DNA of 64,000 nt from Theropithecus gelada (Eukaryota > Chordata > Mammalia > Primates > Cercopithecidae), in contig NC_037673.1 in assembly GCF_003255815.1 (NCBI RefSeq), forward strand, positions 8,680,331-8,744,330, in the 5' to 3' direction. Numbering within the stretch: position 1 is the first letter of the stretch; the number at the start of each line of letters is the position of its first letter. Of the stretch, positions 19,617 through 31,300 are shown in pieces. Made by a program: the position numbers and the translations under genes. The notes beneath the pieces are model-generated. The model did not search any database. It had not been told where the DNA came from and saw nothing but the letters and a program-made list of their open reading frames with translations.

Positions 19617-20559
19617 CATAATGTTAACATATAGGAAAATGCCATATTGGTTTGCTGCCATAATTAAAAACAAACAAATGTAAAAATAAATCATTTGCAC
19701 AAAGAAAGACTTACACTGCAGTCTAATGCCACGAAGACTTGTTTATTGGTGTGGGTCCACGTGAAAGTTGATGTTACCAAAGAGGCCACAAAAACAATAG
19801 TGTTTCAGTTGCTGCTGCTCAATTTGACTTACTTGGATGCCAGTATGGATAGAGAAAACATGCTTTGATTTTCCTTTTGTTTTTCATTCAGACTGCAACC
19901 ATGCCAACTTGAGGGTAATTTAATGGAAACCTTTTCCGGTTACTCATAAATAAAGTGTTTGAACAGTATTGTTTTTCCTTTCAGTGCATTGAAAACATTG
20001 GTTTAAATATTGAAAACTGAAAGAAATTAGATAACTTCTACCCAGCTTTCCAAATAAAATTGAGTGTTAGCTTGAAAACAGCTCGAGGAATATTTGGTCA
20101 AAGGCTATTTTTTTTTTTCAAGAAGTTTTATGCAGCTAAAAATGAGATTTTGAATAAAAGTAATTCTTTGAACATATCTAATTGTATTCCATAGATCTTC
20201 CATGCACTTTAGCAGCATAGTGCAGACAAAAAATTAAACTAAGAAACAATCAAAGAGAGAAAATGGGTCATTTTTATTCTGAGATAAAAAATTTCCAATT
20301 CTAACCCAGAAGTTGAGATTTACTTACTGGTGTATCTAAATATATCTACTTCTATGTTCCAGAAATGAAGTATACATTATTTCTGACAATAAGTAATAAG
20401 ATTCCAATTAACACAGAGAGAGTAGAACTCTCTAGTAAGCACCATTCCCAGACACTCAGGATGCTTCCCTTCATGATGTCCTTTAATAACATGATTTTTC
20501 ACTTGCTGTTATTACATAGGGATTTAGCAGGTGCCTAGTATTATATTTCATTGCATGGA
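19617..20559. other. Unassigned sequence
   Basis: No recognisable gene or repeat. Confidence 0.5.
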
Positions 20560-20770
20560 TGTACAAAACATTTCTTAATCTGTCTCTTATGGAAAAACAT
20601 TTAGGTTACTTTCACCTTTTGCTATAATAGAAAACATTGCTTTTTAATTTTACTTTTGACAAACAATAATTGTATGCATTATATATTTTTGGGGTACAAT
20701 TTATGTTCTGATATATGTTTATACTGTGACATGATCATCTTAGAGAATATTTCAGCAGTATTTTTTAAAT
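20560..20770 (-). mobile_element. Old L1 3' UTR remnant(s), antisense
   Basis: 'gcatggatgtacaaaacat' and 'taggttactttcacc' resemble the old L1 3' UTR. 'ttgacaaacaataattgtat' and 'tttttggggtacaatttatg' resemble an L1 3' terminus. The second lies where an independent element would begin. Confidence 0.4.
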
Positions 20771-21055
20771 GACCAGAAGTATAATATTTGAGTGAAAGAG
20801 TAAGTGCATGTTTACATTGGATTGATGTTTATTGTGTATTTTCTCCCGTCTGCTGTTCAACCTTACCAAATCCCACCCTGGACATAAGCCATTAAGGTAG
20901 TCTCAATGGGCATCAGATGAAAAGACAAGAAGAGAATCCAGGCAGAAGCCCCAAACTCCTGTATCTAAAGAAACAAAAGTGACATATTTTTGTAAATGAG
21001 ACAATTTCAATGTGGGTGAAGCCCAAGAGAGCGCGGGTGAGGACAAGGGGAGCTG
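20771..21055. other. Unassigned sequence, possibly an ancient repeat
   Basis: With 21594-21990 it resembles, at low identity, an old repeat also suggested at 29860-30450. I cannot name it. Confidence 0.35.
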
Positions 21056-21147
21056 TGGTGTGGGTTATGGCTGTAAAAAGTAGCAGGATCGCAATAAACA
21101 TATGTGTGCATTGCGATCCTGCTGCTTTTTACGGTCGTAACACACAC
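21056..21147. repeat. Imperfect inverted repeat at an L1 5' junction
   Basis: The left arm (about 21060-21094, ending aaaaagtagcaggatcgcaa) and right arm (21111-21145, starting ttgcgatcctgctgcttttt) are reverse complements with only a few differences, nearly all transitions. The 16-base centre 'taaacatatgtgtgca' with its flanking gcaa is antisense L1. The left arm is target DNA, because part of it is repeated after the L1 tail at 21581-21593. The right arm is therefore an inverted copy of flanking DNA joined to L1. Confidence 0.85.
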
Positions 21148-21580
21148 TATTCACAATAGCAAAGACTTGGAACCAACCCAAATGTCCATCAGTGACAGAC
21201 TGGATTAAGAAAATGTGGCACACATACACCATGGAATACTATGCAGCCATAAAAAAGGATGAGTTCGTGTCCTTTGTAGGGACATGGATGCAGCTGGAAA
21301 CCATCATTCTCAGCAGACTCACAAGAACAGAAAATCAAATACCGCATGTTCTCACTCATAGGTGGGAATTGAACAATGAGATCACTTGGACACAGGAAGG
21401 GGAACATCACACACCAGGTCCTATTATGGGGACGGGGGAGGGGGGAGGGATAGCATTAGGAGATATACCTAATGTAAATGATGAGTGCAGCACACCAACA
21501 TGGCTCATGTATACATATGTAACAAACCTGCACATTGTGTACATGTACCCTAGAACTTAAAGTATAATTAAACAAAAAAA
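21147..21580 (+). mobile_element. 5'-truncated L1PA
   Basis: The ORF2 C-terminus (DWIKKMWHTYTMEYYAAIKK) is followed by 3' UTR with a G-rich tract and an A-tail. The ORF2 end has the usual 'catgttctcactcatagg' that the full-length copy lacks. The target duplication is aaaaag(tag)caggatc on the left (21075-21090) and aaaaagcaggatc on the right (21581-21593). Confidence 0.9.
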
Positions 21581-21593
21581 AAAAAGCAGGATC

Positions 21594-22664
21594 AGCAAGT
21601 GACAGGTTCTAGGAAGCTACACCACATTTGAGGGCTTTACTTTGAAGTCTAAGAGAAGCCTTTGAAGAAGTCAATATTGCAAGGACATGGTCAGATTAAT
21701 GCTTCATCATGTCGCCGTAGGAACTGCATGGACCAGAATTGGGTGGGATAAGGTGAATAGTAGCAAGTGGAAAAAAGTACAGCCATGAGAATTTATGAAG
21801 AATGGAAGTCAGTGAGATGAGCAGGGACTGAAAAGTGACAGAGCCGAGAATTGCAGGTGGAGCACTTCTCAGCACCAGGCTACTCACAAAATAAAGGATC
21901 AGTGTGAGAGAAGACTCTTGGAATGCTGGCTTAGAAAAGTGGATGGAAGGAGGTACCCAGAACCAATGTAGGGATGGCAGCATGAGAAATGGCTTTACGT
22001 AGAATCATGACTTCATAATGGAGCATAGACTTTTGATAAGTTTGAGGCTCTGAAGTGACAATGAGGTACAGCTACCTGATAAGTAATTGTAGGCGAGTTT
22101 AATAGGTATATATTAAATTCAGGAGACAAAAACAAGTTGAAGCTAACAAAGTGGGAGCTTTAAAAATGCAGACTAAAGTTGCAGCTGTACAAACAAATGC
22201 AAATACCCAGGATTCATTCAGTTGCAAGTGTGAGAAACAGACAACATTGGATAAATAGAAAGAAATGTAATGATTCACTTGTCTATAGGCCTGGACTTGG
22301 CCTCAGCCATGAGCGGCTCTGAGGAACCTCCCACAAGGTGAACGTGTTGAAGTCTGAGTCCACGGCTTGCTTTCGGCTCGTGTCTGCTCTCTGCATCTGT
22401 CTCCGCTCAGCTTTCGTGTGTTGGCCTCACTGACTTCCTCTTTTGGAGGAGACAGGATGACCAGCAGCTCTCAGCTCCATGATTTGCAATCCAGAAATAC
22501 TGATTTCTTGCTTGTCTGTTTTGGGTGCTGTACCAAATGTACCAAACGCTGCATCAAATCTTGTACCAAATGCTGCGTCTGTGGCAGATAGCCTCTGAAG
22601 CTGAGTACTGACACTTACTTCAACGTCCCTTTATATGTGAAAGCTTCTTCTCCTATCCACAGAT
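21594..22664. other. Unassigned sequence
   Basis: It holds a short imperfect repeat at 22527-22576 built on 'gtaccaaat' and 'gctgc', giving a Cys-rich 74-codon frame (22367-22591) that I take as chance. Confidence 0.4.
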
Positions 22665-23151
22665 TAATCTGTTTCTTGTCTCCCTGGATCTTGGCCAGTT
22701 TCGTGACTTGCCAATAGGAGGTAGTAGATGTGATGTTGTGTCAGTTACAGAACTCGTCAGTAAGAGACCTGAGGGCTTTCAGTTAGTTCTCAGATCTGGC
22801 TGTCATGCTACAGAAAAGCCCAGGTGATTCTCCTGAAGAGGGACGCCTATGGATATATTCTGGAGGATAAGAGGCCATGAAGAGACGGTTTGTATGGAGG
22901 AGAGGTGAGTAGAACCAGTTGATACACATCAAAGCCCGTGACTGGACAGAGAGCCAATTTGACCTCTATCCCAGCCTAACTCAGGCACCAACTGAATACA
23001 GCCTCCTGAGTCACTGTGGCCAATGACACCTGGAGAAGAAGACCTACCCTATGAACCCCAGAACACATGACAGAACATAAATCAAGGTTTCTTTAAGGCT
23101 CTGAGCTTTGAGATGTTTTACTGTACAGAACTGCTACCTGAAATAGGGGCC
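22665..23151 (+). mobile_element. MLT1-type LTR (very diverged)
   Basis: 'ccaggtgattctcctgaag', 'aagaggccatgaagag', 'caggcaccaactgaatacag' and 'cagaacataaatcaaggttt' fall in the order of old MLT1 LTRs. Identity is low and the ends are unclear. Confidence 0.4.
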
Positions 23152-23417
23152 ATAGCACAGCTATATAATGAGTCAGGCTGGCTCATTCCTTCTCTCTTGT
23201 TGCTGTGGACAGCAGAGCACTCATGTTGAGGGAAAGAAGATGTTTCCTAGGTGGAGGTGGACATTGTAATCAAAGGTGGAGGAAAGGGATGCTGGCTGGA
23301 CAGAACAACTGTTCTTCACCACCAGGAGGAAGGAGGGAAACAAGAAGACCTGAGGATCAGATTGTATACCACTTCAGTGTTCAGGTGGCACAAACACACA
23401 CTAGAGGAAAATAATCA
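23152..23417. other. Unassigned sequence
   Basis: No recognised feature. Confidence 0.45.
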
Positions 23418-23631
23418 TCAGCAGCCTGGGAAACATGGCAAAATCCCATCTCTACAAAAAATAACACACACACACAAAAGCAAATTAGCCAGGCATGGTG
23501 GCATGTACCTGTTATCCCAGCTACTTGAGAGGCTGAGGTGGGAAGATTCATTGAGCCCAGGAGATCAAGGTTGCAGTGAGCTGTGATTGCACCACTATGC
23601 GCCAGCCTAGACAACAGAGTGGGACTCTGTC

Positions 23632-23632
<1 letters not shown>
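23418..23632 (+). mobile_element. Alu, 5'-truncated (J-like)
   Basis: It starts at 'agcagcctgggaaacatggc' and runs to 'gggactctgtc'. The middle has a short (CA)n. Its A-tail has turned into the purine tract that follows. Confidence 0.85.
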
Positions 23633-23670
<38 letters not shown>

Positions 23671-23855
23671 AAAAGAAGAAAGAGAAAGAAAGGAAGGAAG
23701 GAAGAAAGAATAAAATGAAGGAAAGAGAAAGAGGAGAAAAGGAAAGAGAGAAGGAAGGAAGGAAAGAGAGGGAGGGAAAGAAAGAAAGAGAGAAAGAGGA
23801 AAGAAAGAAAAAGAAAGAAAGAAAGAAAAAGAAAAGAAAGAGAAAGAAAGAGAAA
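23632..23855. repeat. Purine tract (GAAA/GGAA) grown from an Alu tail
   Basis: About 220 bases of G and A with very few interruptions directly follow the Alu, the usual origin of such tracts. Confidence 0.95.
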
Positions 23856-24314
23856 ATAGTGATCATACAATGCATGAGCTCAGCTGAAAGTTAAGGGAGA
23901 AAAGAGCATCGGCTTCTCAAATAGTGTGTATCCCTCATCAGGATATGGTCTATGACTCATTCCCTTTCATGACTCCCCAATAAGATTATATTAATGTCTG
24001 AAGTTGAAAGGTGGAGATGGTTCCTATACAGAAAGATTGTGCAAATATGTTATGTCCTTTCAGTAGCTTGGTGAACTGTGCTGTATCAAAACCTGCCTTT
24101 TCCCTCACACATTCTAAAGACAAGAATGTTGATACAACCTGGGAGCATAGACTAATACAGAAACAATCATCTAGGTTATTTTCGACCTGAAAATTTTATT
24201 GATGATAATTCCAGAGTTTCATGGACATCCTGAGACACGCTAGATAAAACACAGTAAAAACAGCCTTAATAAATTGCTTAGCTCAAAAGAAAGGGAAACA
24301 CTCTGGTCAAGAAG
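23856..24314. other. Unassigned sequence
   Basis: No recognised feature. Confidence 0.45.
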
Positions 24315-24680
24315 TGCCCTAGTTCCTTAGGGCTGCTGTAACAGAATACCACAGACTGAGTGTCTTATTAAAACAGCAAATTCACTTCTCACAGTTCTGG
24401 AGGCTGGGAAGTCCAAGATCAAGACACTGGCCGATTATGTGTCTGGTGTGGGTCTGCTTCCTGGTTCATAAATGGTGGCATCTCTCTGTGTCCTCACATG
24501 GCAGAAGGAAAAAGAAAGCTCTCCAGGGTTTCTTTTATAAGGACATTAATTCCATTCGTGAGAGATCCAGTTGGATGATGTAATAACTTACCAAAGCCCC
24601 ACCTTCTAATACCATAACATTGGGGGATCAGGGTTTCAATAAATGAATTTTATGGAGAACCAAACATATAGTCTATAGCA
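24315..24680 (-). mobile_element. MLT1 LTR
   Basis: 'agggctgctgtaacagaata', 'tctcacagttctggaggctg', 'gtcctcacatggcagaagg' and 'ccccaccttctaatacca' give the classic reversed MLT1A/B order. The 5-bp flanks do not match, so the ends may be eroded. Confidence 0.85.
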
Positions 24681-24947
24681 AATTACTGGGGAACTCAAGC
24701 TGAATTTCCAGCAACCCATCACATATAGGACAGAGGCACAAGAGTGCTAGGATTCTAAATCTCAATGAGAGCAGGTTTTGTGGCCTTCTGTCTAACCAAG
24801 AGGGGACATAGATCTGACTCACTGGCAGAGAGCCAAGGTCCTTTAAATGCTGCCAGTTTAAGCAGCAAGAAAGCCACCTCCACCCCAAAATGAACCCAGA
24901 GCTTTCTATCTTCCTGTGCCTCAGGATAAAAGACTCACTTCCCTCTG

Positions 24948-25060
24948 AAAATGTAAGCTTCCTGAGCATAGGAGTTTTTACTCTGGTTAACTGGGGTTCT
25001 TAGCACCTAGAGCACAACACACACCATAGGAGTTCAGCAAATATTTATTGAATGAAATAA
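24948..25060 (+). mobile_element. L2 3' end
   Basis: 'aatgtaagcttcctgagcat' and 'gcaaatatttattgaatgaa' match the conserved L2 3' terminus. Confidence 0.6.
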
Positions 25061-25647
25061 AACCTATAAATTTGGTCCCTGCAGCACAGAGATGTGGAGT
25101 CTGAATTTGCATTACCTGCATGGAGAAGAAATGCCAACCTGAGACTATGCCAAGAAATATGACCTTCCATTGATGAAATTAGGGACTGTAGGAGAATAAA
25201 AGGTATAACTCCTCTTGTTCCCTTCTGTAGAACACATCTGATTAAAAATGGCCACCATAAAAACAACACAAAGAATTTGATAATATGGGAGGTGGTATGG
25301 TTTGAGACAGAAGGGCTAATAGAGGTTTTCCTTTGGGGAAAATGGTTGGGTTGTATGTTGTATAAATGTTTTTAAATGCTGAGAAGTAGGACCCAATAGA
25401 CTGTGGAAGGTAAAGATACAATAGAGCTGAGATTGGATGAGGGAGTGTAGTCACTGAAAATAATGTGGGCAGGGAAGTTACGTTATATAGGCACAGGCAC
25501 AATCTGTGATGGAAGGGAAGAGAGAAAAAATGAGAAATTAGTACCTGATCATGTCAGAAGTTGAGCACGGTCTTGCTTTATAGCTTCTGTTTTCTATGTT
25601 GGGAAGATACAAGGTTATCTTCCATAGTTGGCAGAGGAGAGGACTTT
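25061..25647. other. Unassigned sequence
   Basis: No recognised feature. Confidence 0.45.
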
Positions 25648-25660
25648 AGAAATACTTATT

Positions 25661-26118
25661 CCCAAATGCCCATCAATTTTAGACTGGGTAAAGAAAATGT
25701 GGCACATATACACTATGAAATACTATGCAGCCATAAAAAGGATGAGTTCATGTCATTTGTAAGGACATGGATGAAGCTGGAAACCATCATTCCAACCAAA
25801 CACAGGAACAGATAACCAAACACCGCATGTTGTCGCTCATAAGTGGAAGTGAACAATGAGAACACATGGAGACAGTGGGGGGATTATCACCCACTGGAGC
25901 CTGTCCAGGGCTGGGGAGCAATGGGAGGGATAGCATTAGGAGAAATACCTAATGTAGATGACGGGTTGATGGGTGCAGCAAACCACCATGGCGCGTGTAT
26001 ACCTATGTAACAAATCTGCACGTTCTGCCCATGTGTCCCAGAACTTAAAGTATAATAAAAAAAGAAAGTAAATAAACAAATATCAAACAACAGAAAGGGA
26101 AAATGTAAAAAAAAAAAG
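25661..26118 (+). mobile_element. 5'-truncated L1 (L1PA/L1PB type)
   Basis: The ORF2 C-terminus and 3' UTR are followed by an A-rich tail interrupted by other bases (26057-26118). The 13-bp target duplication agaaatacttatt is exact at 25648-25660 and 26119-26131. The stop-codon region is normal here. Confidence 0.92.
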
Positions 26119-26159
26119 AGAAATACTTATTAATACTTACTACAATTAGCATTCATGTA

Positions 26160-26300
26160 TGAATGACACTTTCTTGTCATTATCTCCGATCCTTAGGACA
26201 ACACTGCAGGGTATATGGTAAAATCTCCATTTTACAGATGAGGAAATTTAAGCTCTTAGAATTCTGGAATTTGACCAAACCAAGTAAATAGTGACGATAG
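26160..26300 (-). mobile_element. MIR
   Basis: 'ctccattttacagatgagga' and the following 'ttgaccaaaccaa' match reversed MIR. Confidence 0.6.
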
Positions 26301-26843
26301 GATGGTAATGCTTGCTCCTACCAGCGAACTCATTCATCTTCTTAGCATTCACTTTGGAGAAGAGCGATCGGTTGAAGTAATCATTGTAGAATGTGAGGAA
26401 AACAGCCTCATGGGAAACACAGTATGTTGGGGTGAAGCATCGAGGCACCAATCAATGAAGGTGGACAGATTTATGGTCACTCTAATCTATGTGATTCTAA
26501 ATTCCCCACATCCCAACTCCTGCCTTGGGCTGCTCAGGTAGACAGATCCAATTGTGCTATTCACTGTTAAGATTTATGATGAAAACTGAAGTGAAAAGGC
26601 AATGAGCAAGTGAAGTTTTGGTAAGGGTATTGACTGTATTGCACTGCTAAGACCAATGGGTCTACCCCTAACATTGCAAAACAATGGTACATGACAAAGG
26701 TACAAATAGATCCTCAAAAACCATGTTATAAGTAATATGAACAAAGCTAACAATTTACTCAGTAAAATATGCTCTATCATTCCACCTTTTAAAATATGTT
26801 GGTAAAATGACAACATTGAAATATACATACACATTCACTCACT
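26301..26843. other. Unassigned sequence
   Basis: No recognised feature. Confidence 0.45.
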
Positions 26844-27179
26844 TGGTGTGAATATTTGCATCCTCCCAAAATTCATATGTTAAAATCCCAACTCCCAAGT
26901 GTAGATATTAAAAGATGAGGCCTTTGGGAGGTGATTAAGTTGAGAACAGAGCTATCCTTATGTGATTAATATCCTTATAAAAATACCCCAGAGAGCTCTC
27001 TCTCTTCTACTATGGGAGGACAGAGCTAAGGCATCATCTATTCTGGAGTCTCACCTGCCACTGAATTGGCCATATCTTAATCTTGGGCTTTCCAGTCTCA
27101 GAACACTGTGAAATACCATTGTTTGTAAGTTACCCAGTTTATGATATTTTTGCTATAGAAGCCAGAATGAATTAAGACT
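26844..27179 (+). mobile_element. MLT1 LTR
   Basis: 'cctcccaaaattcatatgtt', 'aggcctttgggaggtgatta', 'ccttataaaaataccccaga' and 'aagttacccagtttatgata' are in MLT1 order. Confidence 0.85.
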
Positions 27180-27515
27180 CTATGTTTTTATATAAGAGAA
27201 AGCAAAATATTAAAACTATCAAAATAGTATTAAACTAATATTTAATACTAAAACTATTAAAATTAAATTATTATTGACCATGCCTGATTATTCTATTAAT
27301 AGATTGGAAATGGTTGGATGATTAGTAATATTAGGACAAAATCATTAATTCTGTTTTGTAGTTAAAATGTTCACATCAATGTGTGAAGTCATATTTGACA
27401 CAAATTCATATTAATAGTTTGAAAGACTGAAAATAAAATGTAATTGTTTGAAGTACACAAATTGTATATATTTTCCACAAACATCTAAAGTTAATGTAAC
27501 AAAAATAAAAAATCT
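27180..27515. other. Unassigned AT-rich sequence
   Basis: Repeated 'attaaaact'/'tattaaacta' words; no family recognised. Confidence 0.45.
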
Positions 27516-27800
27516 GGCCAGGCGCCGTGGCTCATGACTGTAATCCCAGCACTTGGGAAGGCTGAGGCGAGCAGATCACTTGTGGTCAGGAGTTTGAGAC
27601 CAGCCTGGCCAACACGGTGAAACCCTGTCTCTACTAAAAATACAAAAATTAGCTGGGCATGGTGGTGTGCCCCTATATTCCCAGCTACTAAGGAGACTCA
27701 AGCAGGAGAATCGCTTGAACCCGGGGTGGGTAGGTTTCAGTGAGCCAAGATCACACCACTACACTCTAGCCTCAGAGACAGAGTGAGACTCTGCTCACAT
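27516..27800 (+). mobile_element. Alu (S-like)
   Basis: Complete dimer from 'ggccaggcgccgtggctc' to 'gagtgagactctgctc', with a degraded AT-rich tail. Confidence 0.95.
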
Positions 27801-28124
27801 ATTAAAATATATATAAAAATTAGAAAGCAATATAAGCCTAATTATTGAACATAAATTTCTATGTCAAATTATCTAAATAGTGCCATATTTTATTTAAATT
27901 TAATGAGAATGTAATTAACTCAATAAACATTTTTAATAAGAAAACTATTCCCAGTCCTAGCATTCTATATCCATTTGTTTGGCTATGTAAAGAATTATGA
28001 GCCTGCTATGAGCAGTTTGTTAGTTTAGGGTATTTTAGACGATGCAAATTTAAGATTTAAGTGTACTTTGCAAAATACCCTTCAGCCACCCTATGCAAAT
28101 TGCAATAACTTGCTAATTTATGAG
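27801..28124. other. Unassigned AT-rich sequence
   Basis: No recognised feature. Confidence 0.45.
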
Positions 28125-28300
28125 TGCCTCTATGCAAACTCTGAAGGTTTCCCATTGCCCTTATTCTAAATTCAACTTCTTTACTTTGGTCTGGCCTTTG
28201 CTTTTTTCTCCAGCCTCATGTCTCGTCACTCTCCCCTTCACTCCCAACCCTCTACTTTCATCTCTTGTTGCTCACGTGACTTTCTTGCCCACTCTTCTGT
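28125..28300 (+). mobile_element. L2 fragment
   Basis: 'cccattgcccttattctaaa' and 'ccagcctcatgtctcgtcac' match L2 ORF2 near its 3' end. Confidence 0.6.
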
Positions 28301-30849
28301 CATCAATTTCAGGACAACTATCCAAGATAAAAAGTAAGTTCATGGATTCTTCAGGTAGTTATTGAGCCCAGAAGGTAGCAGGAATTATGAGTGCAGAGAT
28401 GAAAGTCAGCTCCAGAGTGGAGAGTCTTGCACCTGGGTAGGGAAGCAGACATTGAAAGCTGGTAGAATGAGTGAGTCTCAGATGCTCATGCATTGTGCTG
28501 GGGCGTGGGTTACTTGGGTTCACCTTATTTGGGTGAATTCTGGGAAAATTTCCTTCAGGGAGTATCCCTGAGTGGGTCATGAATGAGCCAGGTGGGGTTT
28601 TGCAAGAAAGAAAAGAAAGCGAAGCTGGGAGGTGGATGTGCATGTTAGGGCTTGGTGTGCCGGAAGTAGTAAGGCAGTCTTATTTGTGGTTGAACTTCTT
28701 AAATATTTCTGCTGAAATCCCTAATGGCAGTGGGGACAGCCCAGGGACTGATTATATAACTGAAGAAGTCTTTTTACCTAAGGGATTTCCCTTTACAGTT
28801 TTATCTTTTAGCCCATACATTCATGTAAAAGTTCATTCTAGTTCTCAAAACCCTTGACATTGTTTTGTATAAAAAGGATAGTTCTTGATAGGTTTATGTT
28901 TAATTGTCTAGCATTCATTCTCTCCAAAGTTTTGAAAATATCAGTGCGCCAGCACAATAACCCATGTTTATCCTGAGGCTACTGGCCACCTCACTGCACC
29001 CTTGGCTCATAGGCCCCGGCTGGGTAATGATGTGTGCGGTACTATCTGTTTCCTTTCTCCTCCATCAGCCCCCACACTTTAGGAACATATGCCAGTCAAG
29101 ATAATTGTATGTGGATCAATTGGGCGTAAGTGCAACAGAGTCAATTTGATAAATGGCTGATTTAGCAAGACCTGATTCTGTTTATTATTCCGACTGAATT
29201 AACATTTTTCTTTCTTTGGGGTAGTAAAGGAATGTTAGCTTCTTGATTTCCTTATTTATTCTGAAACAAATAGATATTGCAGCCCATCTGCAAATATGTT
29301 GCTGTCCTTCTAACTAGACCCCACGTTTGAGAGTGAAATGTGCCCCCAGAGAGAATAAAATGCTTCCTCCTCTCTCACCGCCAGTTGAAAAGGGGCAATC
29401 TAAGCTATTGATGATGGTGGCAGGTGCAGGTGCACTTACCTCCACCAGAGGCAAAACTTAGGACAGCAAGGATAAATGGTCTTGAATCCAGGGGCGTAGT
29501 ACACTTAGTGACTGTATTTAGCAATGCATGAGAAGTTGGGTTTGAAAATCCTGAGGTAATGCTTCTTAGTCCAAAACAAATGAAAAATATTAGGTATATC
29601 AGAGTACTTAGCAGACAGTTGTCACAGCAGTATTTTGATTTAAAGATTAGGAAAATTACTTGTCAGTGCCCACTCAAGTGATAAAATGAAGAGAAATGAG
29701 ATGCTTGAATGAGTCTTGAGTGTCATTTGGGCTCTTTCTTCCTGTATACATTTATTATTTTAAAAATCCAACACTTCCAAACCTTCACAGCTTCCACTTT
29801 ATGCGAAGTACAGTTGCGAGGTGTTAAGGAAATAACAATTAATTCCTTCAGATAATGCTTGTGTTTCTAGGTGCCAGGCACTGTCCAGGGGCCATTGTCC
29901 AGGTCCTTTTTCATGCTCCTTGATCTAATTTGGGGGGAAAGAAAACCTGTAAGATAACAGACTAGCACATTAACAGGCATACTCCCAGTAATGAGAGCAA
30001 AAATGATAATTTCAGTAAAGCTATGTGGTTAGGTGGGGCTGGGTGGCCACTGTAGATTACATGGGCTGAGAAATTTCTCTGAAGGGATGACATTTACATT
30101 GAGATTTGAGTGTCAGGAAGGGGCTCACTATGTATAAGTCAAGCAGAGGCAAGTTATTCCCAAGGTCCTAAGAAGGGGCTGGAGTTTTGGAATAGTGAGG
30201 AATAGGAAGAAGGCTGTCTTTCCAGATTGCCGTGGGGCAGAGGGAGTGGTGTGGCCAGGGGATAGAGGGTTGACAGGCCTGGACACACAGATCTTTGATG
30301 AGCCAGGCTTTGACATTTACCTAAATCTGAGAGGTAACCCTTGGAAGATTTTAAGCAGAAAAATGATAGGGTCAGATTTGCATTTTTAAAAGATTGCTGC
30401 ATGAAAAATGGATATAGAATAAAAGAGGGAAGGAGGAGGCAAGTGAGGTTGATGGTTACATGAGAAGTGGCTACAGACACGGGGGAATATGGAAGGATGA
30501 AGATCTGTGTTGGAAGTATTGTCAACTATACCCCCTCATGAATGAAATGGGGAGGGTGGGGGTGAGGAAAAACGAGGTCAAGCTAGCCTCTCACTCCTGC
30601 TTAAGTGAAGTACTGTAGGTTTCTTTTCCTGTCCCATGTCTGACCCTGCACACCCACAGATCTGTTTCCTCCAAAGCCGCTCCCGGGAAAACAAAAACTG
30701 TAGCTGCTCTGGCTGGACACTCCAATGAGCCTGATTGCTCTGTCCCCTGCACATCTCGTCCCTACTCCGGCAACAGATCTAGTCAGCTCTGCATTCCACA
30801 TGTGTCAATCATCCATCTGCTTCTCACTTTTCAGATGCTAATTACATGG
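28301..30849. other. 2.5 kb without a recognised gene or young repeat
   Basis: Mostly unique or very old sequence. The part 29860-30450, with 'aggtgccaggcactgtccag' and 'gggtcagatttgcattttta', resembles an ancient interspersed repeat that I cannot name. Frames here (up to 123 codons on the minus strand) show no domain. Confidence 0.45.
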
Positions 30850-31300
30850 TCCTAACCCGTCTCCTGTGGCGCCTGGACCATTTCTACAGCTTCCTAGGAT
30901 TCCTTGCCCTCCATTCCTGCTTCCACCCAACATTGTCAATCTGAGAAGCAACATTACCTTCCTAAAATGTAAATCAAAACTGACATGTCACTGTCAGTTC
31001 AATTAATTTCACATTACAGCTTCTACAGAAGCCAGCACTCTTTGCATGGTCTCAAAGGAACCATGCAGCCTCACCTATCTACCTTTCTGATTGTTTGAAA
31101 GCATCCCACTACACTGCCTGTTGTGACCTGCCAGCTGTCGGTTTCCTTTTCTTTCTGTCTTAAATCATGCCCAGCTCCACCCTGCCTAAATGTTCTTGTT
31201 CTTGCCATTCCTTCCAATGAATTTCTCTTCCTCCATATATGCACAGTTATGCCTTCCCTAATCAATCATATTGCAACTCAAGTGTGCCACTCTCAGATGG
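30850..31300 (+). mobile_element. L2 fragment
   Basis: 'tttctttctgtcttaaatc', 'ttgccattccttccaatgaa' and 'atgccttccctaatcaatc' follow the L2 3' half at low identity. Confidence 0.5.

Noticed and set aside
21056..21147. Hairpin considered as a microRNA precursor
   Set aside because: The right arm is an inverted copy of target DNA created at an L1 junction; a structural by-product is the simpler reading.
22300..22450. GC-richer patch considered as a promoter or CpG island
   Set aside because: Too short and with few CpGs.
22367..22591. Cys-rich frame with repeated CTKC-like words
   Set aside because: It reflects a 50-bp imperfect DNA repeat based on gtaccaaat/gctgc; no signal peptide or known Cys framework.
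23583..23894. Frames rich in K, R, E (plus) and F, L, S (minus)
   Set aside because: Translation of the purine tract after the Alu.
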